In this document: piece by piece, positions 36,002-44,329 of the stretch
How the letters are laid out: each line of letters begins with the position of its first letter
How positions within the stretch are numbered: the first letter of the stretch is position 1
DNA from: Chromatiales bacterium
Lineage (GTDB): Bacteria; Pseudomonadota; Gammaproteobacteria; Steroidobacterales; GCA-2729495
DNA length: 64,000 nt
Assembly (NCBI GenBank): GCA_016789885.1
Contig: JAEUPZ010000009.1
Coordinates: forward strand, 62,001 to 126,000
Reading direction: 5' to 3'
Translations under genes and position numbers: made by a program
Notes under the pieces: model-generated
What the model was told of the DNA's origin: nothing
What the model saw: only the letters and a program-made list of their open reading frames with translations
Database searches by the model: none

Positions 36002-36781
36002 TCAGTAGTCGGCCCGGTCGGCCGTCGCCTGCTCCTTGAGCTGGGTCGCGGCTTCAGCGCCCAGGTACCGGTCGATGAGGGCGTGGGCCATATATATGAG
36101 TGGCGTCAGCGCGATGGCCGCCAGCACCTTGTACGTGTAGTTCACCGTACCCACGGCCAGGAACTGCGGGATGCCCCAGTGCTGCGGCCCGATCACGAAG
36201 GCCACGTACAGCACCACGAAACTGTCGACGAACTGCGACACCACCGTCGACCCCGTCGCCCGCAGCCAGATGAACCGCTCGCCCGTCACCTGCCGGATGC
36301 GGTGGTACACCGTCACGTCGAGCAGCTGGCCGATCAGGAAGGCCACCAGCGACCCCACGATGACCCACATCCCCTGCCCGTAGATCGCCGAGAAGGCCGT
36401 CTGCATGTCGTCGACGCCCTGGCCCGAATACGAGCCTACCCACCACTCCGCCGGCGGCAGGCCGATGACGATGAACGCCACCAGGAAGGCGTAGGAAATC
36501 AGCCCCACCGCCAGGTAAGACAGGAAGCGCACCCCGTTGCGCCCGAAGTACTCGTTGATGACGTCGGTCATGACGAACACCACCGGCCACAGCACCACGC
36601 CCGCGGTGAAGTTCAGCGTCCCCTCCTGGCCGAAGAGGCGCCAGTTGAAGTCCGGCAGGCCCAGCAGCGGCTCGAGGGCAAAGATCTTGATGCCGACGAA
36701 CTCGGCCAGGATCGCGTTGGCCACGAAGATGCCGGCCAGGACGACGAAGAGACGGGCGGCCTTGTGGGTGGTGACGTTCAT
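36002..36781 (-). CDS. yhhQ: Queuosine precursor transporter YhhQ (DUF165)
   Basis: Inner-membrane importer of the queuosine precursors preQ0/preQ1. The 259-residue protein has six or seven hydrophobic helices and family motifs FVMTDVINEYFGRNGVRFLS (about 67-86), LIGQLLDVTVYHRIRQVTG and STVVSQFVDSFVVLYVAFVI. ATG at 36781 is chosen because family N-termini start there; upstream frame is low complexity. tRNA wobble modification links it loosely with nearby mnmG. Confidence 0.88.
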   Translation of the reverse strand: MNVTTHKAARLFVVLAGIFVANAILAEFVGIKIFALEPLLGLPDFNWRLFGQEGTLNFTAGVVLWPVVFVMTDVINEYFGRNGVRFLSYLAVGLISYAFLVAFIVIGLPPAEWWVGSYSGQGVDDMQTAFSAIYGQGMWVIVGSLVAFLIGQLLDVTVYHRIRQVTGERFIWLRATGSTVVSQFVDSFVVLYVAFVIGPQHWGIPQFLAVGTVNYTYKVLAAIALTPLIYMAHALIDRYLGAEAATQLKEQATADRADY

Positions 36782-37086
36782 GGGGGATCTGTACGTCTCC
36801 GCGGGACTGTGGGCTACAGAATAGCGCGGTGCAGGCGGGGTACGCGGCAGCTCACCTCCATTGCGAGCAGTCCAAGCGCCTGCCACGATAGTTGCAGCTC
36901 GAGCAACGTACCGGGTTAATTTCGGGCAAAAGCTCCAAGAATGGCAGGGGACCAGAAGCCGGTTCGGCTGAAAGACCGCCGGGAGTTGAGCCGGGGGCCA
37001 TGCATTTCTATGTCAGGGCCCCGCTTCTCCTTATGGGTCAGAGGCCCAAACTAACTGCGGGGAGTAAGGGTAGCTAGGCACCGTCT
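36782..37086. other. Intergenic, GC drop before the defence island
   Basis: 305 bp between yhhQ and the SIR2 gene. Composition falls noticeably toward the island. No tRNA, attachment repeat or gene is visible; a short open frame at 36892-37077 has no family features. Confidence 0.4.
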
Positions 37087-38178
37087 ATGAGTAGCGTAGT
37101 TTTCATCCTTGGCGCGGGCGCGTCGAGTGCTGCCGGCGCACCGGTCATGGCGAACTTCCTCGACGTCGCCAGAGATCTCTTGAGCACGAACAGCATCGAC
37201 GCGGTATCGAAAGCGCTTTTTGAGAAAGTCTTTAATGCAATCGGCGGCCTGCAAGTCGTTCATTCGAAGTCTCAACTCGATCTCAACAATATCGAGGCCA
37301 TCTTTACTGCACTGGAACTCGGCAGAATCATCCAGAGCGTACCTGGTACGGACGAAGCCGATATTCCGCACGTCATAGCGGCACTGAAGGAAGTGATCGT
37401 CAAGACTCTGGAAGCTACTTTAAGGTTTCCAGTACGTGATCGATGGATAGGAGTGCCAACGCCTTACCAAGCGTTCGCCGAGTTGATCGCGTATCTCCGT
37501 GACGCTGCCCATCCGACGCAGACGACGTCCGTCATCACTTTCAACTATGACATTGCAGTTGACATGGCTCTTTATCGTGGCAACTTGGGCCCGAACTATG
37601 TGATCGAGGCCGCCCCCGGACCGAGCGTTGGAGTGGACCTTCTGAAGCTGCACGGCTCGCTAAACTGGGCCAGTGAGAAAGGCACCCGGCGTATACGACC
37701 TCTTCATCTTGATTACTACTTTCGAAAGTACTCGTTAAGTCATGTGCAGAGCCCACGCGAGGTTTCTGTACCCATCGGTACGCAACTGCAAGAGTACTTT
37801 TCGCGGCACGCGACGATTCCCATCGATGTAGATGCTGAGCCTGTCATTGTGCCGCCATCGTGGAACAAAGCCGACTACCACCAAGCCCTGTCGGATGTGT
37901 GGGCTGCCGCCGCACGCCACCTGTCTCAGGCAGAGCATGTTTTCGTGATCGGCTACTCGTTGCCAGAGACCGATTCGTTCTTCAGGCACCTGTTCGCTCT
38001 GGGAAGTGTCGGTAAGGCTGCACTGCGTAAACTTATAGTGTGCAACCCGGATGAGTCCGTGGATGGGCGATTCAGAGCGCTTCTGGGGCCCGGCGCGCTC
38101 GCACGATACGAGTTCTGGCGCGTTAACTTTGAGCAGGCTATCGGTGGTATCCGGGGGCAATTCCCGGGCAGGAAGTGA
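37087..38178 (+). CDS. SIR2-domain protein, probable anti-phage NADase
   Basis: A 363-residue protein with a SIR2-like NAD-binding domain: GAGAS (residues 9-13), FNYD (152-155) and LHGS (188-191) give the Asn/Asp and His expected in the NAD pocket, and GYSLPETD (289-296) closes the fold. Proteins of this kind act in several defence systems by depleting NAD after phage sensing. No second domain and no Argonaute, HerA or Thoeris partner is adjacent; the next genes are a restriction-modification unit. Lower GC than the flanking housekeeping genes supports transfer. Confidence 0.75.
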   Translation: MSSVVFILGAGASSAAGAPVMANFLDVARDLLSTNSIDAVSKALFEKVFNAIGGLQVVHSKSQLDLNNIEAIFTALELGRIIQSVPGTDEADIPHVIAALKEVIVKTLEATLRFPVRDRWIGVPTPYQAFAELIAYLRDAAHPTQTTSVITFNYDIAVDMALYRGNLGPNYVIEAAPGPSVGVDLLKLHGSLNWASEKGTRRIRPLHLDYYFRKYSLSHVQSPREVSVPIGTQLQEYFSRHATIPIDVDAEPVIVPPSWNKADYHQALSDVWAAAARHLSQAEHVFVIGYSLPETDSFFRHLFALGSVGKAALRKLIVCNPDESVDGRFRALLGPGALARYEFWRVNFEQAIGGIRGQFPGRK

Positions 38179-38376
38179 CGCCCGGCCGAAGGCCTCGGAG
38201 CAGTAGTCGTCGTCTCTAGACGCATAGGCCCCCGCGAAGGCCGGAGGATGATCGACAGTTGTCGCTAAGCGGCCTTCGCCGGCAGTCTTGTCGTCAGCAA
38301 CACCCGCGCCGAGACAGCTGACGATTCCTCCCAAAGCGCCGTCGAGGATCAACAAGTAACGCGGGGAATTGGCGCG

Positions 38377-38844
38377 CTACCGTCCCGGGCGCAACTCGCT
38401 TCTAACTTCACCGTATCGCCGGCGCCCTTTGATCCAAGTTCCAATGCGCTTAGTTGCGCGCTGCTTCTCTACAGGGGTCGCGCCCCTAACTGCACACTCC
38501 CAGACAATCATGACCCGCCAGCCCTCCCTCTGAAGGCTTTCGAGGTGGCGGCTATCTCTGGTGCGATTCGACACAATCTTCTGTCGCCAGAAAGTGCGGT
38601 GCGTTGACGGGAGCTTGAAGAACTCGCAGTCATGGCCATGCCAGAAGCAGCCATGGACGAATACAACAGCGTTGTACTTTGGAAGCACGATATCCGGCCG
38701 CCCGGGCAGATCCTTCGCGTGCAGCCGGTAGCGGAAGCCTTGCCGGTGGAGCGCGCGCCGGATTTGGAGCTCAGGCTTTGTGTCCCGCCCGCGGATTCCC
38801 GACATCATCCGGCTCCGTGTGGCGCGATCGACGATGTCTGCCAT
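38377..38844 (-). CDS. vsr: Very short patch repair endonuclease Vsr
   Basis: Nicks at T:G mismatches made by deamination of 5-methylcytosine at Dcm-type sites. The 155-residue protein opens [20 protein letters not shown], and has GRPDIVLPKYNAVVFVHGCF followed by WHGHDC, the metal/zinc region of Vsr. The ATG shares a base with the stop of the methylase gene (TGATG), so the two are co-translated. Presence of Vsr with this methylase argues for CCWGG methylation. Confidence 0.93.
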   Translation of the reverse strand: MADIVDRATRSRMMSGIRGRDTKPELQIRRALHRQGFRYRLHAKDLPGRPDIVLPKYNAVVFVHGCFWHGHDCEFFKLPSTHRTFWRQKIVSNRTRDSRHLESLQREGWRVMIVWECAVRGATPVEKQRATKRIGTWIKGRRRYGEVRSELRPGR

Positions 38845-40124
38845 CAGGCGCGCATCAGCAACTCCGTCTGGAGCGGGTTCTCCTCGCAGACGAACTGCTT
38901 CATGACACGGGCGACTTCCCTCACGACCGGCACGACGACGGAGTTTCCATACTGCTTGTACGCCCGCGTGTCCGACACCGGAATCCGGAAGGAGTCGGGG
39001 AAGCCCATGAGCCGCGCGCACTCGCGAGGAGTCAGGCGCCGGGGGTTCTTACGGCCACGCTGCCTCACAAGAATCTCGGAGCCATCCTTGTAGTACCGGG
39101 CGGAAAGAGTCCTGGTAACGTCTTCAGGCCCTACCAGACCGAACCCGAATCCGTTCCCCTTGGCCTTGTGCTTGGCTGCATAGTTCTGCAGGTAGCTCCA
39201 GAGGTGGTCAGTCAGCGTGTACTTGTCGTGGACGCGGTTGGTCTCGTGATCGAAGAAGCGGCCATCGTCTGCGTCCAAGACCGGCTCACTGCCGTCGGTG
39301 CGGTGCAGGATCGCCCCGAGCCTGACGGAACCCTTTTCGGCCAAGTGCAGGGCATTCCAGTCGAAGGGCTTTGGGTCGCGGAAACCGACGATGATGATGC
39401 GCTCACGGTGCTGGGGAACAAAGTGGGCGCCATCGACAACACGCCAGTGGACGTCGTAGCCAAGTTCGTCTCGCAGTGTGCGCAGGATGACGGCGAATGT
39501 GTTTCCACGGTCATGCGACTGCAGGTTCTTGACGTTCTCAAGCAGGAACGCGCGTGGGCGCCGGGCGGCGATGATGCGGGCGACGTCAAAGAACAGGGTG
39601 CCTTGCGTCTCGTCAGCGAAGCCGTGGGCCCGGCCGAGTGCATTCTTCTTGGACACCCCCGCAATCGAGAAGGGCTGGCAGGGGAAGCCGGCCAGCAGGA
39701 CATCATGGTCGGGGATGTCGTCTTCGTGAACCTTGGTGATGTCTCCCGCTATCTGATGCCCGCCGGGGAAGTTGGCAGCGTACGTCTTCTGCGCGTACGT
39801 ATCCCATTCGCTGGTGAAGACACACGTTCCGCCAATCTCCTCGAACGCGAGGCGGATGCCCCCGATACCGGCAAAGAGATCGATGAACCGGAAGCCCGGG
39901 TTCGCAGCGCCGGCACTGAGTGGCACCTGCAGGGGAAGCAGGCGCTGCAGAGCATGAACAACGTATGCGGGAGGCACCGTCTCGCGGGCCTCCCAGCGCC
40001 GGATAGTCCGGGCATCAACACCGAGCTGGCGCGCGAGATCAGCCTGCGTGTGATGGATCCGGGCGGCGGCCAGATAGTCGAGCACCTGGCTGGGACCGGG
40101 AGCGATCTGGAGGTTGGCAGACAT
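38844..40124 (-). CDS. dcm: DNA cytosine-5 methyltransferase, Dcm-like (predicted CCWGG)
   Basis: Methylates cytosine C5 in duplex DNA. The 426-residue protein has an N-terminal helix-turn-helix ([20 protein letters not shown], about 29-48), then the MTase core: motif [21 protein letters not shown], catalytic loop [23 protein letters not shown] in [10 protein letters not shown], and the C-terminal [20 protein letters not shown]. The PCQ loop and the C-terminal segment are nearly those of E. coli Dcm, which methylates CCWGG. It stands divergent to an MvaI-like nuclease, forming a type II restriction-modification unit. Confidence 0.93.
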   Translation of the reverse strand: MSANLQIAPGPSQVLDYLAAARIHHTQADLARQLGVDARTIRRWEARETVPPAYVVHALQRLLPLQVPLSAGAANPGFRFIDLFAGIGGIRLAFEEIGGTCVFTSEWDTYAQKTYAANFPGGHQIAGDITKVHEDDIPDHDVLLAGFPCQPFSIAGVSKKNALGRAHGFADETQGTLFFDVARIIAARRPRAFLLENVKNLQSHDRGNTFAVILRTLRDELGYDVHWRVVDGAHFVPQHRERIIIVGFRDPKPFDWNALHLAEKGSVRLGAILHRTDGSEPVLDADDGRFFDHETNRVHDKYTLTDHLWSYLQNYAAKHKAKGNGFGFGLVGPEDVTRTLSARYYKDGSEILVRQRGRKNPRRLTPRECARLMGFPDSFRIPVSDTRAYKQYGNSVVVPVVREVARVMKQFVCEENPLQTELLMRA

Positions 40125-40397
40125 AAGGTGCTCTGGGACAGAAAGCGGACAGTATGCCCATTACCTGTACCGGCTGGAAGCACCGAATGTACCGGGTTCC
40201 TCCAGCAATGGCTCACCGAGAGCGCGGCATGTCTCGGCGATTAACTTAACCATAATCTCCCGCTGGAGGGCGGCCATGCGCTAACGGATCCGTGGAGGGC
40301 CGGCCCTCATCCATGGGGGTATGGATAGCCAACCCACGGCCTGCACCCGTAGGCTGCTGGCGTATGCCCCGGCAAAGACCATTTCAGGGAGTCCGAC
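40125..40397. promoter_or_regulatory. Divergent methylase/nuclease promoter region
   Basis: 273 bp between divergent MTase and nuclease genes, with an AT-rich core (GATTAACTTAACCATAATC, about 40240-40258). No controller-protein gene is present, so the methylase's own N-terminal helix-turn-helix may regulate from here. Confidence 0.4.
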
Positions 40398-41705
40398 TTG
40401 GCGCTTGAGACGCTCGAGAACGTGCTCGCCCGGCTTCGTGCGCTGGGGGCAACCCGGGTACTGGCCAAGCAGCTGGCCGAGAACGACAACACGAAGCAGC
40501 AGATCTATCTCGGGGGCAGCTTCGACACCCTCAACATCCTTCCGTTCGGAGAGCTGTATCCGGCGCCCGGTCTGCGGCGGCCGACGCTGAAGGCTCCCGT
40601 CCCGCTGAGCTGGATGGATGCGACAGGCCATGTGGCTCCGGCACCTTTCACGAAGTTGATCCTGTACCCCAAGTATCCGGAAGTACGTCTTTCCGGGTTC
40701 CTTCGTGGGTGCCCGACCGCACCGAACCGGGACATGCAGCCCGTCCCTCGCGGAGATCGCCGCCATCCGAACTTGCCGGATGGAAGGGTCATGCTTCTGG
40801 CGATCGCCGGTGACCGCACCATCACGGCATTCCTGATCAGCGCCGGAAGCCGAATGGCCGCGGAGTTTGGCGCGCTCATTTCGACGAGAAGGCCCGTTAC
40901 GCGCGGCGTATTCCTCGAGTTGCCGCTGGAAGTCACCGACAGCCGGGCACAGCTTCTTGCAAGGCTCCGTGAGATCCATGCCGCTGGCTGGCATGACTCC
41001 ACACGTCTGAAGGCGGACGGAACGCGCATCGCCTATGTTGCCCGCAACGGCGCCGGGTACACGCTGGAGGCACTCCTTGGTGTCGTCCCCAATGGCCGAT
41101 CGGAGCCGGACTATCTGGGATGGGAGGTAAAGGCCTGCGGCTCCGACCGGGTGACACTTCTAACGCCGGAGCCAGACGCAGGCTACTACGGTCAGCATGG
41201 CGTCGAGGCTTTCCTTCGCCGCTACGGCCGCCCCACTTCCAGCGACACTCTCTACTTCACCGGGATCCACCGCGTGGGCGAGACCTGCGAAGGGACAGGG
41301 CAGCGACTGCTGATTGAGGGTTTCGACGCACTGCGAGGCAGGATCACCGATAGCAATGGCGGGCTCCGCCTGGTTTCGGCCGACGGATCGGTAACTGCTG
41401 CATGGTCGTTTCCCAGGCTGCTGCAGCACTGGGGCCGGAAACACGCATCAGCTGCCTACGTGCCCTACTCGACACGCAACGACCGGCACGAGTACAGATT
41501 CGACTCGCCTGCACTTCTGGGCGAAGGAACCGACTTCACGAGGTTCCTTGTCGCCATGGCTGCTGGCGACGTTGTGTACGACCCGGCACCGAAGCTGATG
41601 GGCGCCAGCACCGCAAAGTCCCGGACCAAAGCGCGAAGTCAGTTCCGGATCAAGACAAGGGCGCTGGGCCAACTGTACGCCACGTTCGTGGCTGAGCCAC
41701 TATGA
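40398..41705 (+). CDS. MvaI/BcnI-like restriction endonuclease with N-terminal extension
   Basis: Predicted partner nuclease of the Dcm-like methylase. The second half of this 435-residue protein has GAGYTLEALLGVVPNG followed by PDYLGWEVKACG, giving D238-x4-E243-x-K245, a PD-(D/E)xK site with the layout and context of MvaI, which cuts CCWGG. The first ~205 residues are additional; MvaI itself is only about half this length. Start TTG is supported by GGGAG 7 bp upstream. A hairpin follows the stop. Confidence 0.75.
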   Translation: MALETLENVLARLRALGATRVLAKQLAENDNTKQQIYLGGSFDTLNILPFGELYPAPGLRRPTLKAPVPLSWMDATGHVAPAPFTKLILYPKYPEVRLSGFLRGCPTAPNRDMQPVPRGDRRHPNLPDGRVMLLAIAGDRTITAFLISAGSRMAAEFGALISTRRPVTRGVFLELPLEVTDSRAQLLARLREIHAAGWHDSTRLKADGTRIAYVARNGAGYTLEALLGVVPNGRSEPDYLGWEVKACGSDRVTLLTPEPDAGYYGQHGVEAFLRRYGRPTSSDTLYFTGIHRVGETCEGTGQRLLIEGFDALRGRITDSNGGLRLVSADGSVTAAWSFPRLLQHWGRKHASAAYVPYSTRNDRHEYRFDSPALLGEGTDFTRFLVAMAAGDVVYDPAPKLMGASTAKSRTKARSQFRIKTRALGQLYATFVAEPL

Positions 41706-41710
41706 GGTGC

Positions 41711-41727
41711 GGGGCCGCAACGGCCCC
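41711..41727 (+). terminator. Hairpin after the restriction endonuclease gene
   Basis: Perfect stem GGGGCCG / CGGCCCC with a CAA loop, 6 bp after the stop. There is no T-run. Confidence 0.4.
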
Positions 41728-41747
41728 GAGTGGTCGGGTATGAGTGA

Positions 41748-41846
41748 ACCGGGCGAGGAACCGTCACGGTCGCAGGACAGCCTGGCGTAGGCGTCACTCC
41801 GGGTGCACTCAACAGCATTCTAAAGAGCGCAGGCCTCAAGAAGTGA
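41748..41846 (+). pseudogene. hicA: HicA toxin C-terminal remnant
   Basis: An in-frame stretch of 32 codons reading GTVTVAG, then TPGALNSILKSAGLKK and stop. This is the C-terminal end of HicA toxins (TVTVAG... PGTLNSILKQAGL). The N-terminal part with the catalytic His (GSH) is gone and a stop lies directly upstream. It is 14 bp before an intact HicB, the normal order. Confidence 0.75.
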
Positions 41847-41860
41847 GAAGGGCGCGAGTG

Positions 41861-42076
41861 ATGGAGTATCTCGTTGTAGTTGAGAAGGGCAGGTCTGGTT
41901 ACGGCGCGTACGTTCCCGATCTGCCTGGTTGTATCGCGGCAGGCGGGACTCGCCGCGAGGTCGTCAAGCTCATTCGCGATGCCGTCAAGCTGCACATCCA
42001 GGCATTGCAGGAGTCCGGTCAGGCGGTTCCCGAGCCGACGTCCAGAAGCGACGTGGTCAGGGTACGCGCTGCCTGA
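41861..42076 (+). CDS. hicB: HicB-type antitoxin (orphan)
   Basis: A 71-residue HicB antitoxin: MEYLVVVEKGRSGYGAYVPD followed by LPGCIAAGGTRREVVKLIRD, the RNase-H-like fold of HicB. No DNA-binding domain follows at the C-terminus. Its toxin upstream is reduced to a remnant, so the antitoxin is orphaned. A weak GAAGGG lies about 10 bp upstream of the ATG. Confidence 0.82.
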   Translation: MEYLVVVEKGRSGYGAYVPDLPGCIAAGGTRREVVKLIRDAVKLHIQALQESGQAVPEPTSRSDVVRVRAA

Positions 42077-42255
42077 CGGTGGTTGACGGGTACGTCGCGG
42101 GTGCGGCCGGCGCGGCGTTCCGCTTCGGCGACACCGCCCTCCACTGACGGTACTGCCCCGCCGCTTCACGCCACGGCAGCCCGCGCTCGCGGGTCTCCAC
42201 CGCGGGTGTAGATTGCACGGCAGGACGACCCGCCCTCGTCCGGAGGCCCGAGCGC

Positions 42256-42669
42256 GTGAGCATCGAGTACCGGGTCAATGCGCCCGTCGACGCGGAGACG
42301 TTCATCGCCCTGCTGAAAGCGTCGACCCTGGCCGAGCGGCGCCCCGTCGAAGACCGGGACTGCATCGAGGGCATGCTCCGCCACGGCAATCTCACCGTCA
42401 CGGCGTGGGACGACCGGCGCCTCGTCGGCATCGCGCGGTCGGTGACGGACTTCCACTACGCCTGTTACCTGTCGGACCTGGCGGTCGACGTGGCGTACCA
42501 GAAGCGCGGCATCGGGACCCGCCTGCAGGCCCTGACCCAGGACCAGCTGGGCCCCCGGTGCAAGATCATCCTGGTGGCGGCACCCGCGGCCAACGCGTAC
42601 TACGAGCACGTCGGCTTCAGCCACAACCCCCGGTGCTGGGTGCTGGAGCGCGGGGTGCGGCTGGGATGA
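42256..42669 (+). CDS. GNAT family N-acetyltransferase
   Basis: A 137-residue acetyltransferase. The acetyl-CoA motif A is YLSDLAVDVAYQKRGIGTRL (about 72-91), with QKRGIG as the pyrophosphate loop, and AYYEHVGFSHNPRCWVL ends the fold. GTG start. Substrate unknown. It lies between the orphan HicB and a NERD protein, in the accessory island. Confidence 0.82.
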   Translation: MSIEYRVNAPVDAETFIALLKASTLAERRPVEDRDCIEGMLRHGNLTVTAWDDRRLVGIARSVTDFHYACYLSDLAVDVAYQKRGIGTRLQALTQDQLGPRCKIILVAAPAANAYYEHVGFSHNPRCWVLERGVRLG

Positions 42670-42810
42670 GGGTCGGGGCTGTCATGCCGGTCGAACCGCG
42701 GATGATCTTTCCCGGCGTCGGTCCATCCAGCCGCCTGCGGTTGACGGTCCACGGCAGGGACATGCCTCGGTAGGCGGAAAGCGAATGTCGGCCTATGGAT
42801 ACAGGGTCCG

Positions 42811-43581
42811 GTGAGCAGACCGATCAGGAGCCCCGCGCTGGTGGTAGTCGGCGCTGGCCTGTGGGCTACAGCCGACTTCCTCGGGGCTGTCGATGGGGCG
42901 CTGTCTGGCATCCGCAGCTTTGCGGCTTCAGCCCCGGAAGTGACGGCGTTCGTCGCCCTGCTGGTCGCGTTCGCGACTGGCTTCCTGCTGGGTCGCCATC
43001 GAACCCGCTTCTTCCGGACTGACGTCTTCCAGAATCGCGGCGAGGCGCGGTTGTCCCGGGCGTTGATTGGGCGGTTCGGGCCGCCCGACTACCACCTGCT
43101 GAATCATGTGACGCTTCGGGTGGATGACGGGACCACCCAGGTCGATCACGTCCTGGTGTCCCGCTTCGGCGTGTTCGTCATCGAGACGAAGGACTACCGG
43201 GGCTGGATATTCGGCAGTCCAGACAGTCGTCAATGGACACAGGTTTTGTACCGCGCGAAGTTCCGGTTCCAGAACCCTATCCACCAGAACCAGCGGCATG
43301 TGCTGGCGGTTCGGGCATTGCTGGATTTGCTGCCTGCTGAGGCGGTTCGCCCGGTCGTTGTCTTCACCGGGACGGCAGAGTTCAAGACCGCGATGCCGGA
43401 CGGCGTGTTTTCCCTGGAGGGATTCCTGTCCTACGTCGAGAGCCAGACCGTGGAGGTCATGTCGGCCAATCGCGTGCAGTTCTGCGTGGGACGCCTGGAG
43501 ACGGCCCGTCTCTCAGTGACAAAGGAGACGGACATTGAGCATGTTCAGCGGCTGCGACGCCGGTATGGGAGCGACGAGTAG
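42811..43581 (+). CDS. Membrane-anchored NERD-domain protein
   Basis: A 256-residue protein with two N-terminal hydrophobic helices (about 8-30 and 43-63) and a NERD domain, a predicted nuclease-related fold: QVDHVLVSRFGVFVIETKDY (about 109-128), with the ExK of IETKDYRGWIFG as candidate catalytic residues, then NPIHQNQRHVLAVRALL. GTG start. NERD proteins appear in DNA-processing or defence contexts, but this one's role is unknown. Downstream gene is on the other strand. Confidence 0.8.
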   Translation: MSRPIRSPALVVVGAGLWATADFLGAVDGALSGIRSFAASAPEVTAFVALLVAFATGFLLGRHRTRFFRTDVFQNRGEARLSRALIGRFGPPDYHLLNHVTLRVDDGTTQVDHVLVSRFGVFVIETKDYRGWIFGSPDSRQWTQVLYRAKFRFQNPIHQNQRHVLAVRALLDLLPAEAVRPVVVFTGTAEFKTAMPDGVFSLEGFLSYVESQTVEVMSANRVQFCVGRLETARLSVTKETDIEHVQRLRRRYGSDE

Positions 43582-43642
43582 CGCTGGCTGGCCGCAAGTC
43601 GGCCGTTGCCGGACCGACCTGCGGCCTGTCGCTGTAGCAGGA

Positions 43643-43987
43643 CTACGCCTGCAGCGTCGGCACCCCGTTCGCCAGCGGCGTCGGGCGGGTGGCTCGGCGC
43701 TGCTGCTCGTCGTGGACGTCGTCGACGCTCAGGTTGGTGGCCCTGGCAATCAGGCTCACGAGGCCGTGGTCGGCCTGCGTGGGCAGCAGCGTGTGGTGCA
43801 GTCGCTCCCACAGGCGGATGCGCCGGCCCGGCGCATGGATGGACGAGGACTGCTCGGCGATTTCCCGCGTCCGTTCCGCCACCTGGGCGGCCTGGGCGGC
43901 GCGGACGCGCGTACGGAAGTCCGTGAGGTCCTCGCCCGGGATGAAGGTCTGGTGGGCTGCAGCGTTGTAGTCGAGATGCCGTGTCAT
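43643..43987 (-). CDS. Hypothetical helical protein
   Basis: A 114-residue protein I do not recognise. It is predicted to be mostly helical (FRTRVRAAQAAQVAERTREI, about 29-48), rich in Arg and Gln, with no membrane segment. ATG 43987 has GGAGAA about 6 bp upstream. The upstream frame reads out further but lacks features. Confidence 0.4.
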   Translation of the reverse strand: MTRHLDYNAAAHQTFIPGEDLTDFRTRVRAAQAAQVAERTREIAEQSSSIHAPGRRIRLWERLHHTLLPTQADHGLVSLIARATNLSVDDVHDEQQRRATRPTPLANGVPTLQA

Positions 43988-44203
43988 GGAGATTCTCCGT
44001 CGTACCTGTGTATTTGCACCGTCAGGGTACGCCTTCGCGCGGGCCGGCGTCGGTATTCCGCATAACGGGTGCTGGTTCTCTGTCTTTGGGTGGGGTGGCG
44101 GCGTATGGTGCCGCCACGTCGCCACGGAACCCTGCCGGTCGCGTCGACGCTGCGGGTTGGTGCGTTCGCACCGCCGTTTTGCAGCTCAACCGGGAGATTC
44201 CGC

Positions 44204-44329
44204 ATGCAATCACTGCAGATCCTGCTGTTTCTGGCCGCTGCCTGCGCCGGCTGCGTCGTCATGGGGTTCGGCCTGCTGGCGTGGCACGACCGGCGGCTCG
44301 CCCACCGGTCGCGGCTGCACCGCTCGTGA
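44204..44329 (+). CDS. Small single-pass membrane protein
   Basis: A 41-residue frame: MQSLQILLFLAAACAGCVVM then GFGLLAWHDRR and a basic tail, i.e. one membrane helix with positive residues inside. GGGAGA lies about 8 bp upstream. Its stop overlaps the GTG of the following repeat protein (GTGA), suggesting translational coupling and joint function. No family recognised. Confidence 0.5.
   Translation: MQSLQILLFLAAACAGCVVMGFGLLAWHDRRLAHRSRLHRS

Noticed and set aside
36840..37080. tRNA or attachment site at the island edge
   Set aside because: No cloverleaf or T-loop sequence, and no direct repeat with the other island end was seen.
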